A stretch of 64,000 nucleotides of DNA from Billgrantia kenyensis (GTDB lineage Bacteria > Pseudomonadota > Gammaproteobacteria > Pseudomonadales > Halomonadaceae), in the NCBI RefSeq assembly GCF_013697085.1, contig NZ_JACEFT010000002.1, forward strand, positions 186,001 through 250,000, written 5' to 3'. The translations under genes and the position numbers were made by a program. Under the pieces are notes generated by a model that saw only the letters and a list, made by a program, of their open reading frames with translations, did not search any database and was not told the origin of the DNA. Below, in pieces: positions 16,612-27,060 of this stretch. The stretch's first letter is position 1, and every line of letters starts with the position of its first letter.

Positions 16612-17709
16612 TCAGCGCTGATCGAAATCGAGGGTGACCTCATCGGACAGAGGATGAGCCTGACAGCTCAGCACATAGCCCGCTTCGATTTCGTGTTTCT
16701 CGAGGCCGTGAGTCACGTCCATATCCACTTCGCCCACGATCAGCTTGCACTTGCAGGTGGAGCAAACGCCGGCCTTGCAGGAGTAAGGAAGGTCCATGCC
16801 GTTGGCGATTCCTGCATCGAGTATGTTCTCGCCGACCGTGGCCAGGTCGAACAACACCGAGCGGCCATCCGCTACCACGGTCACCTTGCTGGTCTTCTCC
16901 TCACCGTATTCCTCAACACGCTGCTGCGCTTTCTCGAGCATCTTCTTGGAATCTTCTGCAGACTTTGCGAAAAGTTCGTAATGGATCTGCTCATTGCTCA
17001 AGCCTTCGAGGCGGAAGCCATGGGACACTTCTGCCATCATGGCTTCAGGGCCGCAGATAAAGGCTTCGTCTGTATTCTTGATGTCGATTAATCCGCATTT
17101 CTGCAGGGCATAGCCCTTACTGTTGTCTATTTTTCCATTGAGAAGGTCAGCCCCTTGGTCTTCGTAGTCCATGATGTTGATCCATTGGAAGCGATCCATA
17201 AAGCGGTTTTTTACGAAGCTGAGCTCATCCTTGAACATGACGGAGTTCGTGCGCCGGTTTCCATAGATCAACGTGACATGGCTTTTTGGCTCAACATCAA
17301 GTACCGACTTGATGATAGACAAAGTCGGTGTGATTCCCGAGCCCGCTGCAATACACATATAACGCTTGGCATTATTTGGGTCGAGCTGGGTATAGAAATT
17401 TCCCTGCGGCGGCATGACATCGATCTCCATGCCGCGCTTGAAATTGTCATTGGCGTAATTGGAAAACTTGCCGTTCTTGACGCGCTTGATACCCACGCGC
17501 ATATGGCCGTCATTGATGCCTGAGCAGATAGAGTAGGAGCGACGAACTTCCTCACTATCGATCCAGGTTCGCAGCGTCAAAAACTGCCCCTGGATAAAGT
17601 CGAATGTTTCCTTGAGCTCATCCGGGACATCAAAGGTCACGCAAATGGCGGTATCTGTCTCCGGCTGGACGTCGGCAATCCTTAACGTATAGAAATTCGT
17701 GTCAGACAT
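16612..17709 (-). CDS. paaE: PaaE, reductase of the phenylacetyl-CoA 1,2-epoxidase
   Basis: A 365-residue electron-transfer subunit. The FAD domain contains RRSYSICS, the NAD domain contains CIAAGSGITPTLSIIKSVL and ends with FICGPEAMMAEV, and a C-terminal plant-type 2Fe-2S domain has SCKAGVCSTCKCKL plus a distant Cys in VLSCQAHP. It passes electrons from NADPH to the PaaAC di-iron centre. It starts 8 nt after the paaD stop. The gene is visibly poorer in GC than the paaFGHIJ genes, and parts near 17280-17340 are below 50 percent. Confidence 0.95.
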   Translation of the reverse strand: MSDTNFYTLRIADVQPETDTAICVTFDVPDELKETFDFIQGQFLTLRTWIDSEEVRRSYSICSGINDGHMRVGIKRVKNGKFSNYANDNFKRGMEIDVMPPQGNFYTQLDPNNAKRYMCIAAGSGITPTLSIIKSVLDVEPKSHVTLIYGNRRTNSVMFKDELSFVKNRFMDRFQWINIMDYEDQGADLLNGKIDNSKGYALQKCGLIDIKNTDEAFICGPEAMMAEVSHGFRLEGLSNEQIHYELFAKSAEDSKKMLEKAQQRVEEYGEEKTSKVTVVADGRSVLFDLATVGENILDAGIANGMDLPYSCKAGVCSTCKCKLIVGEVDMDVTHGLEKHEIEAGYVLSCQAHPLSDEVTLDFDQR

Positions 17710-17717
17710 CACGTGGC

Positions 17718-18257
17718 CTATATTTTCTTGAAATAATCGAAGGTCTCCTTGCATGCTTGGCACTGAAACAGTGCCTTGCAGGCAGTGGAGCCGAATTCGC
17801 TGATGAGTCGGGTGTCACGCGAACCACAGTGGGGGCAAAGCGTATGAGCGTCGGGCGTCAAGCCATCCTCGGAGTCAGCGGCATCCTCCGGCGGGGCGAC
17901 ACCGTAATCGCGCAATTTACGACGCCCCTCCGGCGACATCCATTCGGAGCTCCAGGCCGGGGACAATTGCAATTTCACTTCAACACTTTCATAACCCCTG
18001 GCATTCAGGGCGGCCTTGACGTCTTCGGTAATGGTATCCATCGCCGGGCAGCCGGAATAGGTCGGAGTGATCGTGACGATAATATGTTCACCCTGACGCT
18101 CAATGTCGCGCAGAATCCCGAGATCCCAGATGCTGAGCGCCGGAATTTCAGGATCCTTGACCTCATCGAGAAGATCCCACAGCTCCTTCATCTCGGATGT
18201 GGATCGCTGTTGCAACCGGTGGTACTCTTCCTCCGGCATTAATGGGATTTCGTTCAT
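17718..18257 (-). CDS. paaD: PaaD, Fe-S assembly/maturation protein of the epoxidase
   Basis: 179 residues. The N-terminal DUF59/MIP18 domain includes VKDPEIPALSIWDLGILRDI and TPTYSGCPAMDTI, whose Cys is the conserved residue of SufT/PaaD proteins. The C-terminal zinc ribbon has CPHCGSRD and CQACKETF. It is needed for maturation of the epoxidase, probably of the PaaE cluster. It lies between paaC and paaE in the standard order. Confidence 0.94.
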   Translation of the reverse strand: MNEIPLMPEEEYHRLQQRSTSEMKELWDLLDEVKDPEIPALSIWDLGILRDIERQGEHIIVTITPTYSGCPAMDTITEDVKAALNARGYESVEVKLQLSPAWSSEWMSPEGRRKLRDYGVAPPEDAADSEDGLTPDAHTLCPHCGSRDTRLISEFGSTACKALFQCQACKETFDYFKKI

Positions 18258-18280
18258 GATAAATCACCCAATTTGCTCGG

Positions 18281-19045
18281 TTACCACTGGCAGCCAGGGT
18301 AGGAGCGGTGAACAAACTGCATCTCTGTCAGCAAGTGACCCAGGTTCTCGGTGTGGTAACCAATGCGTCCACCGCGTACCGCCCAGCCATCCTCAGGTAT
18401 GTTCAGTGTCGCTTCAGTGAGGATAGCGCTGACCTGGCGATGCCACTCGTCTCGCAGTTGGGTGATATCGACGCCGATGCCACTGTCGGCTAATAGCTGC
18501 TCGGTATCGTCCAGCTCGAACATTTCGTGGGTATAACCCCACAAGCTATCGACCGCGCGCTGCGTGCGCCGATGGCTTTCCTCGGTGCCATCGCCCAGGC
18601 GCAGCACCCAGTCGCGGCTACGGCGGAGATGATAGCGGGTTTCCTTGATCGCCTTTGCAGCAATGGCGGCCAGAGTATCGTCCTTGGACTTGACGAGCTC
18701 CGGCAGGAACAAGCTGTAATAGATATCGATGAACAGCTGGCGTACCTGGGAGTAGGCAAAATCTTCCTTCGGTAACTCCATCAGCAGCAGGTTACGGTAC
18801 TGACGATCGTCGCGCATATAGGCGAAATCGTCCTCCGTACGTCCATCATTGGTTAGCTCCGACGCGTAGCCGTAGAACATGCGGGCACGCCCAATGTAGT
18901 CCAGTGCCACGTTGGCATAGGCGATATCCTCTTCCAGAAAGGGGCCACGGCTCACCCATTCGGAGATTCGGTGACCCAGGACATTGGCGTCATCACCCAG
19001 GCGGATCGCATACTCGATGGTGGCGTCTTTGATGGTGTCACTCAT
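18281..19045 (-). CDS. paaC: PaaC, structural subunit of the phenylacetyl-CoA epoxidase
   Basis: 254 residues with the ferritin-like helical fold of PaaC: LGDDANVLGHRISEWVSRGP at the N-terminus, ALDYIGRARMFYGYA, and AIKETRYHLRRSRDWVLRLGDGT. PaaC pairs with PaaA but has lost the di-iron site; it positions the CoA ester. It lies 19 nt after paaB. Confidence 0.95.
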   Translation of the reverse strand: MSDTIKDATIEYAIRLGDDANVLGHRISEWVSRGPFLEEDIAYANVALDYIGRARMFYGYASELTNDGRTEDDFAYMRDDRQYRNLLLMELPKEDFAYSQVRQLFIDIYYSLFLPELVKSKDDTLAAIAAKAIKETRYHLRRSRDWVLRLGDGTEESHRRTQRAVDSLWGYTHEMFELDDTEQLLADSGIGVDITQLRDEWHRQVSAILTEATLNIPEDGWAVRGGRIGYHTENLGHLLTEMQFVHRSYPGCQW

Positions 19046-19064
19046 TACGTTGTCTCCTCAGCAG

Positions 19065-19352
19065 CTACATGTTGTTAACGGCATCGGGGAGGACGTAATA
19101 AGTCGCGTGCCGATAAGGTTTGTCATCATTGGGATCGAAGAAATCCTCAGCATCGTCCTCTTGAGAGGCGCAGATATCGGCTGACTTGACAACCCAGATG
19201 CTCACGCCTTCGCTGCGCCGAGTGTAGACATCTCGGGCATACTCCAGCGCCTGGGCGTGATCTTCGGAATGCAGGCTGCCTACATGCTTGTGATCGAGTC
19301 CTCGCTTGGAGCGGATAAAGACCTCGAAGAGTTCCAGAGCGTTATCTTGCAT
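19065..19352 (-). CDS. paaB: PaaB, bridging subunit of the phenylacetyl-CoA epoxidase
   Basis: 95 residues. The family pattern is plain: LFEVFIRSKRGLDHKHVGSLH, then ARDVYTRRSEGVSIWVVKS. PaaB links PaaAC heterodimers and docks PaaE. It starts 12 nt after the paaA stop. Confidence 0.95.
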   Translation of the reverse strand: MQDNALELFEVFIRSKRGLDHKHVGSLHSEDHAQALEYARDVYTRRSEGVSIWVVKSADICASQEDDAEDFFDPNDDKPYRHATYYVLPDAVNNM

Positions 19353-19364
19353 GGCGGTGGCTCC

Positions 19365-20321
19365 TTAAGCGACTTCGGCTTGCTTAGCCTGTTTTTTGGC
19401 GTTGTAGGCAACCAGTGCTTCACGCACCCAGGCGCCTTCCTCATGGGCCTTGATGTGATGTTCCAGGCGCTGACGATTACAGTGGCCGTTGCCGGCAATC
19501 ACATTGTGGAATTCTTCCCAATCAATCTCACCGCTATCGTAGTGGCCGCGTTCTTCGTTCCACTTAAGCTCTTTGTCGGGGTGTTCGAGCCCCAGGAACT
19601 CGATCTGAGAGGCGGTCTGGTCGATGAACTTCTGGCGTAGGTCATCGTTGGTCTCACGCTTGATTTTCCACTCCATGGATTTGGCGGAGTGCGCGGATTC
19701 GGAGTCGTGTGGGCCAAACATCATCAACGCCGGCCAGTAAAAGCGGTTCAGGGAGTCCTGAGCCATGGCCTTCTGTTCGGAAGTCCCGTTGGCCAGTGTC
19801 AGCATGATGTCGTAGCCCTGACGCTGGTGGAAACTCTCTTCCTTACAGATACGAATCATGCCGCGTGCGTAGGGGCCATAAGAGGTACGCTGGAGAGATA
19901 CCTGGTTGACGATGGCCGCTCCATCCACCAGCCAGCCAATCGCTCCCATGTCGCCCCACGTCAGGGCCGGGTAATTGAAGATTGAAGCGTATTTGGCCCG
20001 GCCGCTCTGCAGCGCCTCGATCATCTCATCTCGGGAAATCCCCAGGGTTTCTGCTGCGCTGTACAGATAAAGTCCGTGGCCTGCCTCGTCCTGGATTTTT
20101 GATAACAGGATCGCCTTGCGACGCAGGGAAGGCGCGCGAGTCAGGAAGTTGCCTTCCGGCTGCATGCCAATGACTTCTGAGTGCGCATGCTGCGAAATCT
20201 GGCGAATCAAGTTTTTGCGATACTTCTCGGGCATCCAGTCCTTGGGCTCGATCTTCTCTTCCGCGTTGATCTTTTGCATGAACTGCTGTTCTTGCAGGGA
20301 AGTTTGCTCTTCAGAAGACAT
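19365..20321 (-). CDS. paaA: PaaA, catalytic di-iron subunit of the phenylacetyl-CoA epoxidase
   Basis: 318 residues. The di-iron carboxylate ligands sit in [18 protein letters not shown] and [13 protein letters not shown]. The complex oxidises phenylacetyl-CoA to its 1,2-epoxide. I chose the ATG at 20321, with GGAG about 9 nt upstream; a TTG five codons earlier overlaps that site. The gene follows paaK after a 217-bp gap that may hold a second promoter. Confidence 0.96.
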   Translation of the reverse strand: MSSEEQTSLQEQQFMQKINAEEKIEPKDWMPEKYRKNLIRQISQHAHSEVIGMQPEGNFLTRAPSLRRKAILLSKIQDEAGHGLYLYSAAETLGISRDEMIEALQSGRAKYASIFNYPALTWGDMGAIGWLVDGAAIVNQVSLQRTSYGPYARGMIRICKEESFHQRQGYDIMLTLANGTSEQKAMAQDSLNRFYWPALMMFGPHDSESAHSAKSMEWKIKRETNDDLRQKFIDQTASQIEFLGLEHPDKELKWNEERGHYDSGEIDWEEFHNVIAGNGHCNRQRLEHHIKAHEEGAWVREALVAYNAKKQAKQAEVA

Positions 20322-20538
20322 CGTTATGCTCTCCAATCAGGTTGAGCCGGTACTGCTTGCTATTCATTGCAGGATAGCAGAAGGCGCCGAAAAGCGACAC
20401 GAAAAATCAATTTCCAATATTCAATTCGTATCACTATTCAGGTTGTTTCTGTAAGCTTTTGTTTCAGGCGGGTTCCTTTCATGGTGCTGGCGTTCCGTCA
20501 GAGCCTTGACGGTTGCGGATTGCCAGCCTGGTTACCCA

Positions 20539-21852
20539 TCAACGCGAGTCCTTCACTCGCTTGGCCTTGCCGACCGAGCGCATCACCTCCTCTACCCCGC
20601 AGACTTCCACGCTGGTGCTGATGCCGATGTAGGTCTTGATGGCGTGCTGCAGCTCACTACCCAACTGCTCGCAGGTGACGGGGTCGCGGGCGACATCGTT
20701 GCTGCACGCCTCCACCCGCACGTGAACCATATCCATGTTGCCCTGGCGCGAGACCTCGATCTCGTAGTGGGGCGAGAGTCGGTCGATCTTGAGCAGCTGC
20801 TCCTCGATCTGGGTCGGGAAGACGTTGACCCCGCGGATGATCAGCATGTCGTCGCTGCGGCCGGTGATCTTGTCGATGCGCCGCATGGGGCGAGCGGTGC
20901 CCGGCAGAAGGCGGGTGAGGTCGCGGGTGCGGTAGCGGATTACCGGCAGCGCCTCCTTGGTCAGCGTGGTGAAGACCAGCTCACCGTACTCGCCGTCCGG
21001 CAACACATCGCCGGTGACCGGGTCGATGATCTCGGGGTAGAAGTGGTCCTCCCAGATGGTCGGGCCGTCCTTGGTCTCCAGGCACTCCATGCCCACGCCG
21101 GGACCCATCACCTCGGAGAGTCCGTAAATGTCCAGGGCGTCGATGCCCAGGCGCTTCTCCAGCGCGGTGCGCATGTCGTTGGTCCAGGGCTCGGCGCCGA
21201 AGATACCGGCACGCAGCGGCAGCTGGTGCGGGTCGATGCCCTGGCGCTCCATCTCGTCGGCGATGTTGAGCATGTAGGAGGGGGTGACCATGATGATGTC
21301 CGGCTGGAAGTCGCGGATCAGTTGGACCTGTTTCTCGGTCTGGCCGCCGGACATCGGGATCACCGCGCAGCCGAGGCGCTCGGCGCCGTAGTGGGCGCCC
21401 AGCCCGCCGGTGAACAGACCGTAGCCGTAGGCCACGTGCACCTTGTCGTTGCGGCTGCCGCCGGCGGCGCGGATCGAGCGGGCCACCACGTCGGCCCAGA
21501 TGTCGATGTCCTTCTGGGTATAGCCGACCACGGTAGGCTGGCCGGTAGTGCCGCTGGAGGCGTGAATCCGCACGATCTCGCTCATCGGCGTGGCGAACAT
21601 GCCGAAAGGGTAGTTGTCGCGCAGATCGGCCTTGGTGGTAAAGGGCAGCTTGGCGAGGTCATCGAGGTGCTTGATATCCTCCGGATGCACGCCGGCGTTA
21701 TCGAAGGATTGACGATAAAACGGCACGTTGTCGTAGGCGTGCTTGAGGCTCCACCTGAGCCGTTTGACCTGGGCGGCGCGAAGTTCATCGATGCTGGCGA
21801 GTTCCATCTGATCGAGAGCCGAGTTGCTGAGGCGTTCGACGGTCTGTGTCAT
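20539..21852 (-). CDS. paaK: Phenylacetate-CoA ligase
   Basis: 437 residues, AMP-forming. The N-terminal HAYDNVPFYRQSFD is typical of PaaK. The ATP-binding P-loop is IHASSGTTGQPTVVGYTQKD, the adenylation core includes YGLSEVMGPGVGMEC, and the C-terminal lid has RSDDMLIIRGVNVFPTQIEE. It activates phenylacetate with ATP and CoA, producing the inducer and substrate of the pathway. It lies 43 nt downstream of paaJ on the minus strand, between the beta-oxidation and epoxidase blocks. Confidence 0.96.
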   Translation of the reverse strand: MTQTVERLSNSALDQMELASIDELRAAQVKRLRWSLKHAYDNVPFYRQSFDNAGVHPEDIKHLDDLAKLPFTTKADLRDNYPFGMFATPMSEIVRIHASSGTTGQPTVVGYTQKDIDIWADVVARSIRAAGGSRNDKVHVAYGYGLFTGGLGAHYGAERLGCAVIPMSGGQTEKQVQLIRDFQPDIIMVTPSYMLNIADEMERQGIDPHQLPLRAGIFGAEPWTNDMRTALEKRLGIDALDIYGLSEVMGPGVGMECLETKDGPTIWEDHFYPEIIDPVTGDVLPDGEYGELVFTTLTKEALPVIRYRTRDLTRLLPGTARPMRRIDKITGRSDDMLIIRGVNVFPTQIEEQLLKIDRLSPHYEIEVSRQGNMDMVHVRVEACSNDVARDPVTCEQLGSELQHAIKTYIGISTSVEVCGVEEVMRSVGKAKRVKDSR

Positions 21853-21895
21853 CAGGCTTCTCCGGTCGGAGGATTGTTATAGTCGCTTCACGGTA

Positions 21896-23097
<1,202 letters not shown>

Positions 23098-23101
<4 letters not shown>

Positions 23102-23565
23102 GCTTGGCTCTCTGCGGCAGTCTCTTCCAGGCGGCGTACGGTGCCGCGGATCTTGTAGGAGCGGCCCCGGAACAGGGCGACATCGTGGCCGTGCTGGTTG
23201 CGCACGGTGATGTCGTAGATGCCGGTGCGCCCCCGGCGGCTGCGCTCCTCGGCGGTGGCGGTGAGCACGTCGCCCTGCTGGCCCGGGCCCAGGTAGTCGA
23301 TGCTGCAACCGGAGGCCACGGTGGCTTCGTCGTAGGTGTTGCAGGCGAAGGCGAAGGCGGAGTCGGCCAGGGCAAAGATGAAGCCGCCGTGGCAGTTGCC
23401 ATGGCCCTGGACCATCTCCTCGCGCACCGTCATGGTAAGCACGGCCCGGCCGGGGGCCACGCTTTCGATGCGTATGCCCAGCCCCTGGCTGGCCTTGTCC
23501 CGGGAGAACATGGAGTCAGCGCAGGCCTCGGCCAGCTGCTGAGCGGTCAGCTCGGTATCAGACAT
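23098..23565 (-). CDS. paaI: PaaI, hydroxyphenylacetyl-CoA thioesterase
   Basis: 155 residues, hot-dog fold. The catalytic stretch [21 protein letters not shown] matches the PaaI family (Asn, His and Asp region). It hydrolyses dead-end hydroxylated CoA esters to recycle CoA. It overlaps paaH at its start by 8 nt and paaJ at its end by 4 nt. Confidence 0.94.
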
Positions 23566-25087
23566 GAAAGCTCTCCTCGGCGAGGGCCTTGCGGCGCAGC
23601 AGAAAGGACGGGCGGTAGCGCTCCTCGCCGTAGCTCTGCTGCAGGTGGGTCAGGGTGCGGTGGACGAAGGCCAGGCCCAGGGCATCGGCCCAGGCCAGCG
23701 GCCCGCGGGGGTAGTTGACGCCGGCCTGCATGGCGAGATCGCCGTCCCGGGCGCTGCACACGCACTGCAGCACGGCGTCGGCGGCTTCGTTGGCCAGCAT
23801 GGCCACGGTGCGCAGCACCGCAAGCCCGGGGGTGTCGGTGAGCCAGGCGACGCCCAGGCCCAGGTGCTGAAAGAGAGCGGCGGCCAGCGTGCGGGCCTCG
23901 GCGTCGACGCCTGGGCTTGATGCCAGGGCGATGGCGCTGGTGGTTTCGTAATCCAGGCAGAGGTCGAAGAGCACCAGGGCCTCGAGGCCCTCGTCCCGGG
24001 CGCGCTCGGCGGCGCAGCGGCCGTCGCTCAGGGCCAGGGTCAGGCCGCCCAGGCGCAGGCGCGCCTCGCCGGAGATGCTCTCCCGGCACACTACCTCGAG
24101 GCCGGCCGCCTCGGCCCGGGCCACCAGGGGGGCGATGGCGCCGAGCTGGCCCTCGGCCACCAGGGGCGGCAGCGTGGCCTCGACGGCGGGGGCGAAGTCG
24201 GGTTCGACGGGCTCGGCCCCTTCCCGATAATCGTAGAAGCCCTGGCCGCTCTTGCGGCCCAGTCGACCTGCCTCGACCAGCGCCTGCTGTACCAGGGAGG
24301 GCTCGAAGCGGGTGTCGCCGTAGTAGGCGTCGAACACCGAACGGGTTACGGCGTAGTTGACGTCGTGGCCGATCAGATCCATCAGCTCGAAGGGGCCCAT
24401 GCGGAAGCCGCCCGCCTGGCGCAGCAGGGCGTCCAGGGTGGCGGGGGCGGCAGCGCCCTCCTGCATCAGCCGCAGCGCCTCGGCGTAGAAAGGGCGGGCG
24501 ACGCGGTTGACGATGAAGCCCGGCGTGGAGCTGGCGTGGACCGGCACCTTGCCCCAGGCCGCGGCGGTGGCGTAGAGGGTCTCGGCCACCTCGGCGTCGG
24601 TGGCCAGGCCCGAGATCACCTCCACCAGCTTCATCACCGGGGCGGGGTTGAAGAAGTGCAGGCCGGCCACGCGTTCGGGGCGCTCGAGGCCGGCGGCGAT
24701 GGAGGTGATGGAGAGCGACGAGGTGTTGCTGGCGAGCAGGGTGTCGGGCCCGCAGAGGGCTTCCAGCTCGGCGAAGACGCCGCGCTTGACCTCGAGGTTC
24801 TCGACGATCGCCTCGACCACCAGGCGGCTGTCGGCAAGCTCCGCCAGGGTGGCGGCCGGGGTCATGCGGCTGACGATGGCGTCGACCTCCGCCTGGGCCA
24901 CCTTGCCCCTGGCCACGCGCTTCTCGAGCTGGCGGCGCACGCCGTCGATGCCGGCCTGGGCGGCGCCGTCGCGGTTGTCGTAGAGGCGCACCGGGTGGCC
25001 GGCCTGGGCCGCCACCTGGGCGATGCCGGCGCCCATGGCGCCGGCGCCGATCACGGCGATGATATCGCTGGTTGCGAGGGCGGGCAT
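23558..25087 (-). CDS. paaH: PaaH, 3-hydroxyadipyl-CoA dehydrogenase
   Basis: 509 residues. The NAD-binding motif [20 protein letters not shown] opens the protein and the catalytic His is in [20 protein letters not shown]. Two C-terminal 3HCDH helical domains follow, the first with [20 protein letters not shown] and the second with [20 protein letters not shown]; this long two-lobed form is usual for PaaH. I chose the ATG at 25087, one base after the paaG stop, with GGGGAG before it. GC content is extremely high here. Confidence 0.94.
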   Translation of the reverse strand: MPALATSDIIAVIGAGAMGAGIAQVAAQAGHPVRLYDNRDGAAQAGIDGVRRQLEKRVARGKVAQAEVDAIVSRMTPAATLAELADSRLVVEAIVENLEVKRGVFAELEALCGPDTLLASNTSSLSITSIAAGLERPERVAGLHFFNPAPVMKLVEVISGLATDAEVAETLYATAAAWGKVPVHASSTPGFIVNRVARPFYAEALRLMQEGAAAPATLDALLRQAGGFRMGPFELMDLIGHDVNYAVTRSVFDAYYGDTRFEPSLVQQALVEAGRLGRKSGQGFYDYREGAEPVEPDFAPAVEATLPPLVAEGQLGAIAPLVARAEAAGLEVVCRESISGEARLRLGGLTLALSDGRCAAERARDEGLEALVLFDLCLDYETTSAIALASSPGVDAEARTLAAALFQHLGLGVAWLTDTPGLAVLRTVAMLANEAADAVLQCVCSARDGDLAMQAGVNYPRGPLAWADALGLAFVHRTLTHLQQSYGEERYRPSFLLRRKALAEESFHV

Positions 25088-25088
25088 C

Positions 25089-25880
25089 TCACTCCCCCTT
25101 GAAGCTTGGCTTGCGTTTTTCCATGAAGGCGGCCACGCCCTCGCGGTAGTCATCGGTGCGGCCGGCCAGGCGCTGCAGGTCGCGCTCCAGGTCGAGCTGG
25201 GCGTCGAAGTCGTTGTCGGCGCTGGCGTGCAGGGCGCGCTTTATCAGCGCCAGGCCCCGGGTCGGCTGGGTGGCCAGGTGGCGGGCCAGGGTCAGGGCCT
25301 CATCCTGCAGCGACTCGTCGTCCACCACCTTCCAGATCATTCCCCACTGCTCGGCCTGCTCGGCGCTGAGCTTGTCCCCCAGCATCGCCAGGCCCTTGGC
25401 GCGGGCCATGCCCACCAGGCGCGGCAGGCTCCAGGTGCCGCCCGAATCCGGCACCAGGCCGATCTTGCAGAAGGCCTGAATGAAGCTGGCCGAGCGGGCC
25501 GCCAGCACGATGTCGCAGGCCAGGGCGATGTTGGCCCCGGCGCCGGCGGCCACACCGTTCACCGCGCAGATGGTGGGGAAGGGCAGGTCGCGCAGGGCGC
25601 GCAGCATGGGGTTGTAGCGCTTCTCCAGGGACTCGCCGAGGTCCGGCGCCTCGGCGCCGGGGGCCACGTTGCGGTCGGAGAGGTCCTGGCCGGCGCAGAA
25701 GCCACGGCCGTTGCCGGTCAGCAGCAGGGCGCGCACGCTCTTGTCCTGGCGCACGGCCTTGAGGGCCTGGCGCATCTCGGCATGCAGCTCGGCATTGAAG
25801 CTGTTGAGGCTGTCGGGGCGGTTCAGCGTGAGGCGGGCGACGCCGTCTTCCACGGTATAGAGCAGGGGCGCTTCACTCAT
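25089..25880 (-). CDS. paaG: PaaG, ring-1,2-epoxyphenylacetyl-CoA isomerase
   Basis: 263 residues of the crotonase fold: [15 protein letters not shown], the oxyanion stretch [35 protein letters not shown], and [20 protein letters not shown], whose Asp is the acid/base residue of the isomerase type. It converts the epoxide to oxepin-CoA and also shifts the double bond later in the pathway. It lies 17 nt after paaF and 1 nt before paaH. Confidence 0.94.
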   Translation of the reverse strand: MSEAPLLYTVEDGVARLTLNRPDSLNSFNAELHAEMRQALKAVRQDKSVRALLLTGNGRGFCAGQDLSDRNVAPGAEAPDLGESLEKRYNPMLRALRDLPFPTICAVNGVAAGAGANIALACDIVLAARSASFIQAFCKIGLVPDSGGTWSLPRLVGMARAKGLAMLGDKLSAEQAEQWGMIWKVVDDESLQDEALTLARHLATQPTRGLALIKRALHASADNDFDAQLDLERDLQRLAGRTDDYREGVAAFMEKRKPSFKGE

Positions 25881-25897
25881 GGTCGGTTTCCTGTGTA

Positions 25898-26671
25898 TCA
25901 GTGGCCGCTGAAGGTGGCGGGGCGTTTTTCCTGGAAGGCGCGGATGCCCTCCTCGCGGTCTTCGGTGCCGGCCAGCAGCGTGAAGGCGTGGCGCTCGAAG
26001 CGCAGGCCGGTGGCCAGGTCGGTGTCCTCGGCCTTGTGCAGCGCCTCCCGGGCCAGACGCACGGCCAGCGGCGCCTTGGTGGCGATGGTCTCGGCCACGG
26101 CGACGGCGCGCTCAACGGTCAGCTCGGGTTGGGTGATCTCGCTGACCAGACCGGCCTCCAGGGCGCGGCGGGCGGAGATCGGCTCGCCGGTGAGCACCAT
26201 CTGGGTGGCCAGCGCCTTGCCCACGGCGCGCACCAGGCGCTGGGTACCGCCGGCGCCGGGCATGATGCCGAGGTTGATCTCGGGCTGACCGAAGCGGGCA
26301 TCCTCGCCGGCGATCAGGATGTCGGCGTGCATGGCGAGCTCGCAGCCGCCACCCAGGCAGAAGCCGTTGACTGCGGCGACGATCGGCTTGTTGAAGTGGG
26401 CGATGGCGGCCCAGTGGCGCTGGCGGGGATCCTCGAGGATGCCCACCAGGTCGCGCTCGGCCATCTCCTTGATGTCGGCGCCGGCGGCGAAGGCGCGCTG
26501 GCTGCCGGTGATCACCACCGCGCGGACCTCGGCGTCCTGCTCGGCAGCGGTCAGGGTCTCGGCCAGCTCTCCCAGCAGGGCGGTGTTGAGGGCGTTCAGC
26601 GCTTCCGGGCGGTGCAGGGTGATGCGCAGCACCCCTCTCTGCGGCTCCTCGACGATCAGGTGACTTGGCAT
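25898..26671 (-). CDS. paaF: PaaF, 2,3-dehydroadipyl-CoA hydratase
   Basis: 257 residues of a true enoyl-CoA hydratase: [50 protein letters not shown] and [20 protein letters not shown], with both catalytic glutamates in place. The start at 26671 has GAGGA 4 nt upstream and fits family length; the 44-residue upstream extension would reach into the promoter. First gene of the minus-strand paaFGHIJK run. Confidence 0.94.
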   Translation of the reverse strand: MPSHLIVEEPQRGVLRITLHRPEALNALNTALLGELAETLTAAEQDAEVRAVVITGSQRAFAAGADIKEMAERDLVGILEDPRQRHWAAIAHFNKPIVAAVNGFCLGGGCELAMHADILIAGEDARFGQPEINLGIMPGAGGTQRLVRAVGKALATQMVLTGEPISARRALEAGLVSEITQPELTVERAVAVAETIATKAPLAVRLAREALHKAEDTDLATGLRFERHAFTLLAGTEDREEGIRAFQEKRPATFSGH

Positions 26672-26741
26672 GGTTTCCTCGTCTTTGGCACGGGTTGGCG
26701 CGGCAAGGGCCCGCGGCCTGTCACGGGCAAGCATGAGGTCG

Positions 26742-26769
26742 AGTATAGAATTTTTTTGATACGCATCAA
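26742..26769 (-). promoter_or_regulatory. paaF promoter
   Basis: On the minus strand TTGATG (26764-26769), 16 nt, then TATACT (26742-26747), about 70 nt before the paaF ATG. Good agreement with sigma-70 boxes. Confidence 0.6.
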
Positions 26770-26770
26770 A
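26755..26770. promoter_or_regulatory. Inverted repeat, probable PaaX operator
   Basis: TTTGAT-ACGC-ATCAAA is a perfect palindrome covering the -35 box of paaF. Its left part TGATACGC resembles the TGATTCGC core I recall for PaaX boxes of E. coli. A repressor bound here would block the paaFGHIJK transcript until phenylacetyl-CoA appears. Confidence 0.55.
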
Positions 26771-26996
26771 TCTAGATGTCTTGGAATAGTGTATCGCATT
26801 CATTGCAGCCGGGTCGTTTTTTGCTGGTTGCTCAATGGGTTGGCTCGTTCTTGCGCGGTCCGCCGTGGGCGCGTTATACCATGGTCGAAAACTGCCGAAT
26901 TCTGCGGCGCTATTCTCGATAAACAGCCCATGGAAATAGGCTTTGTGTTGATCACCCGGGCTGCTCCAGCGGGAGAGGCGGTGGGCAGTTGGTTTG

Positions 26997-27009
26997 ATGT
27001 TTCGTTACG
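26997..27009 (+). promoter_or_regulatory. 13-mer ATGTTTCGTTACG, copy near paaN
   Basis: An exact match to 30448-30460, upstream of paaX. Its reverse complement CGTAACGAAACAT partly fits the PaaX consensus. It lies 51 nt before the paaN start. Confidence 0.4.
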
Positions 27010-27060
27010 CTATGGATAGTCTTTCGTTCTATCTCGTATCGAATATGGCAGGAGCCATGC

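Larger units (their letters stand above)
26672..27060. other. Divergent paaF/paaN regulatory region
   Basis: 389 bp. It contains the paaF promoter with a palindrome on the -35 box and, 51 nt before paaN, a 13-mer that recurs near paaX. The stretch 26800-26990 shows no other element I can support. Confidence 0.7.
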
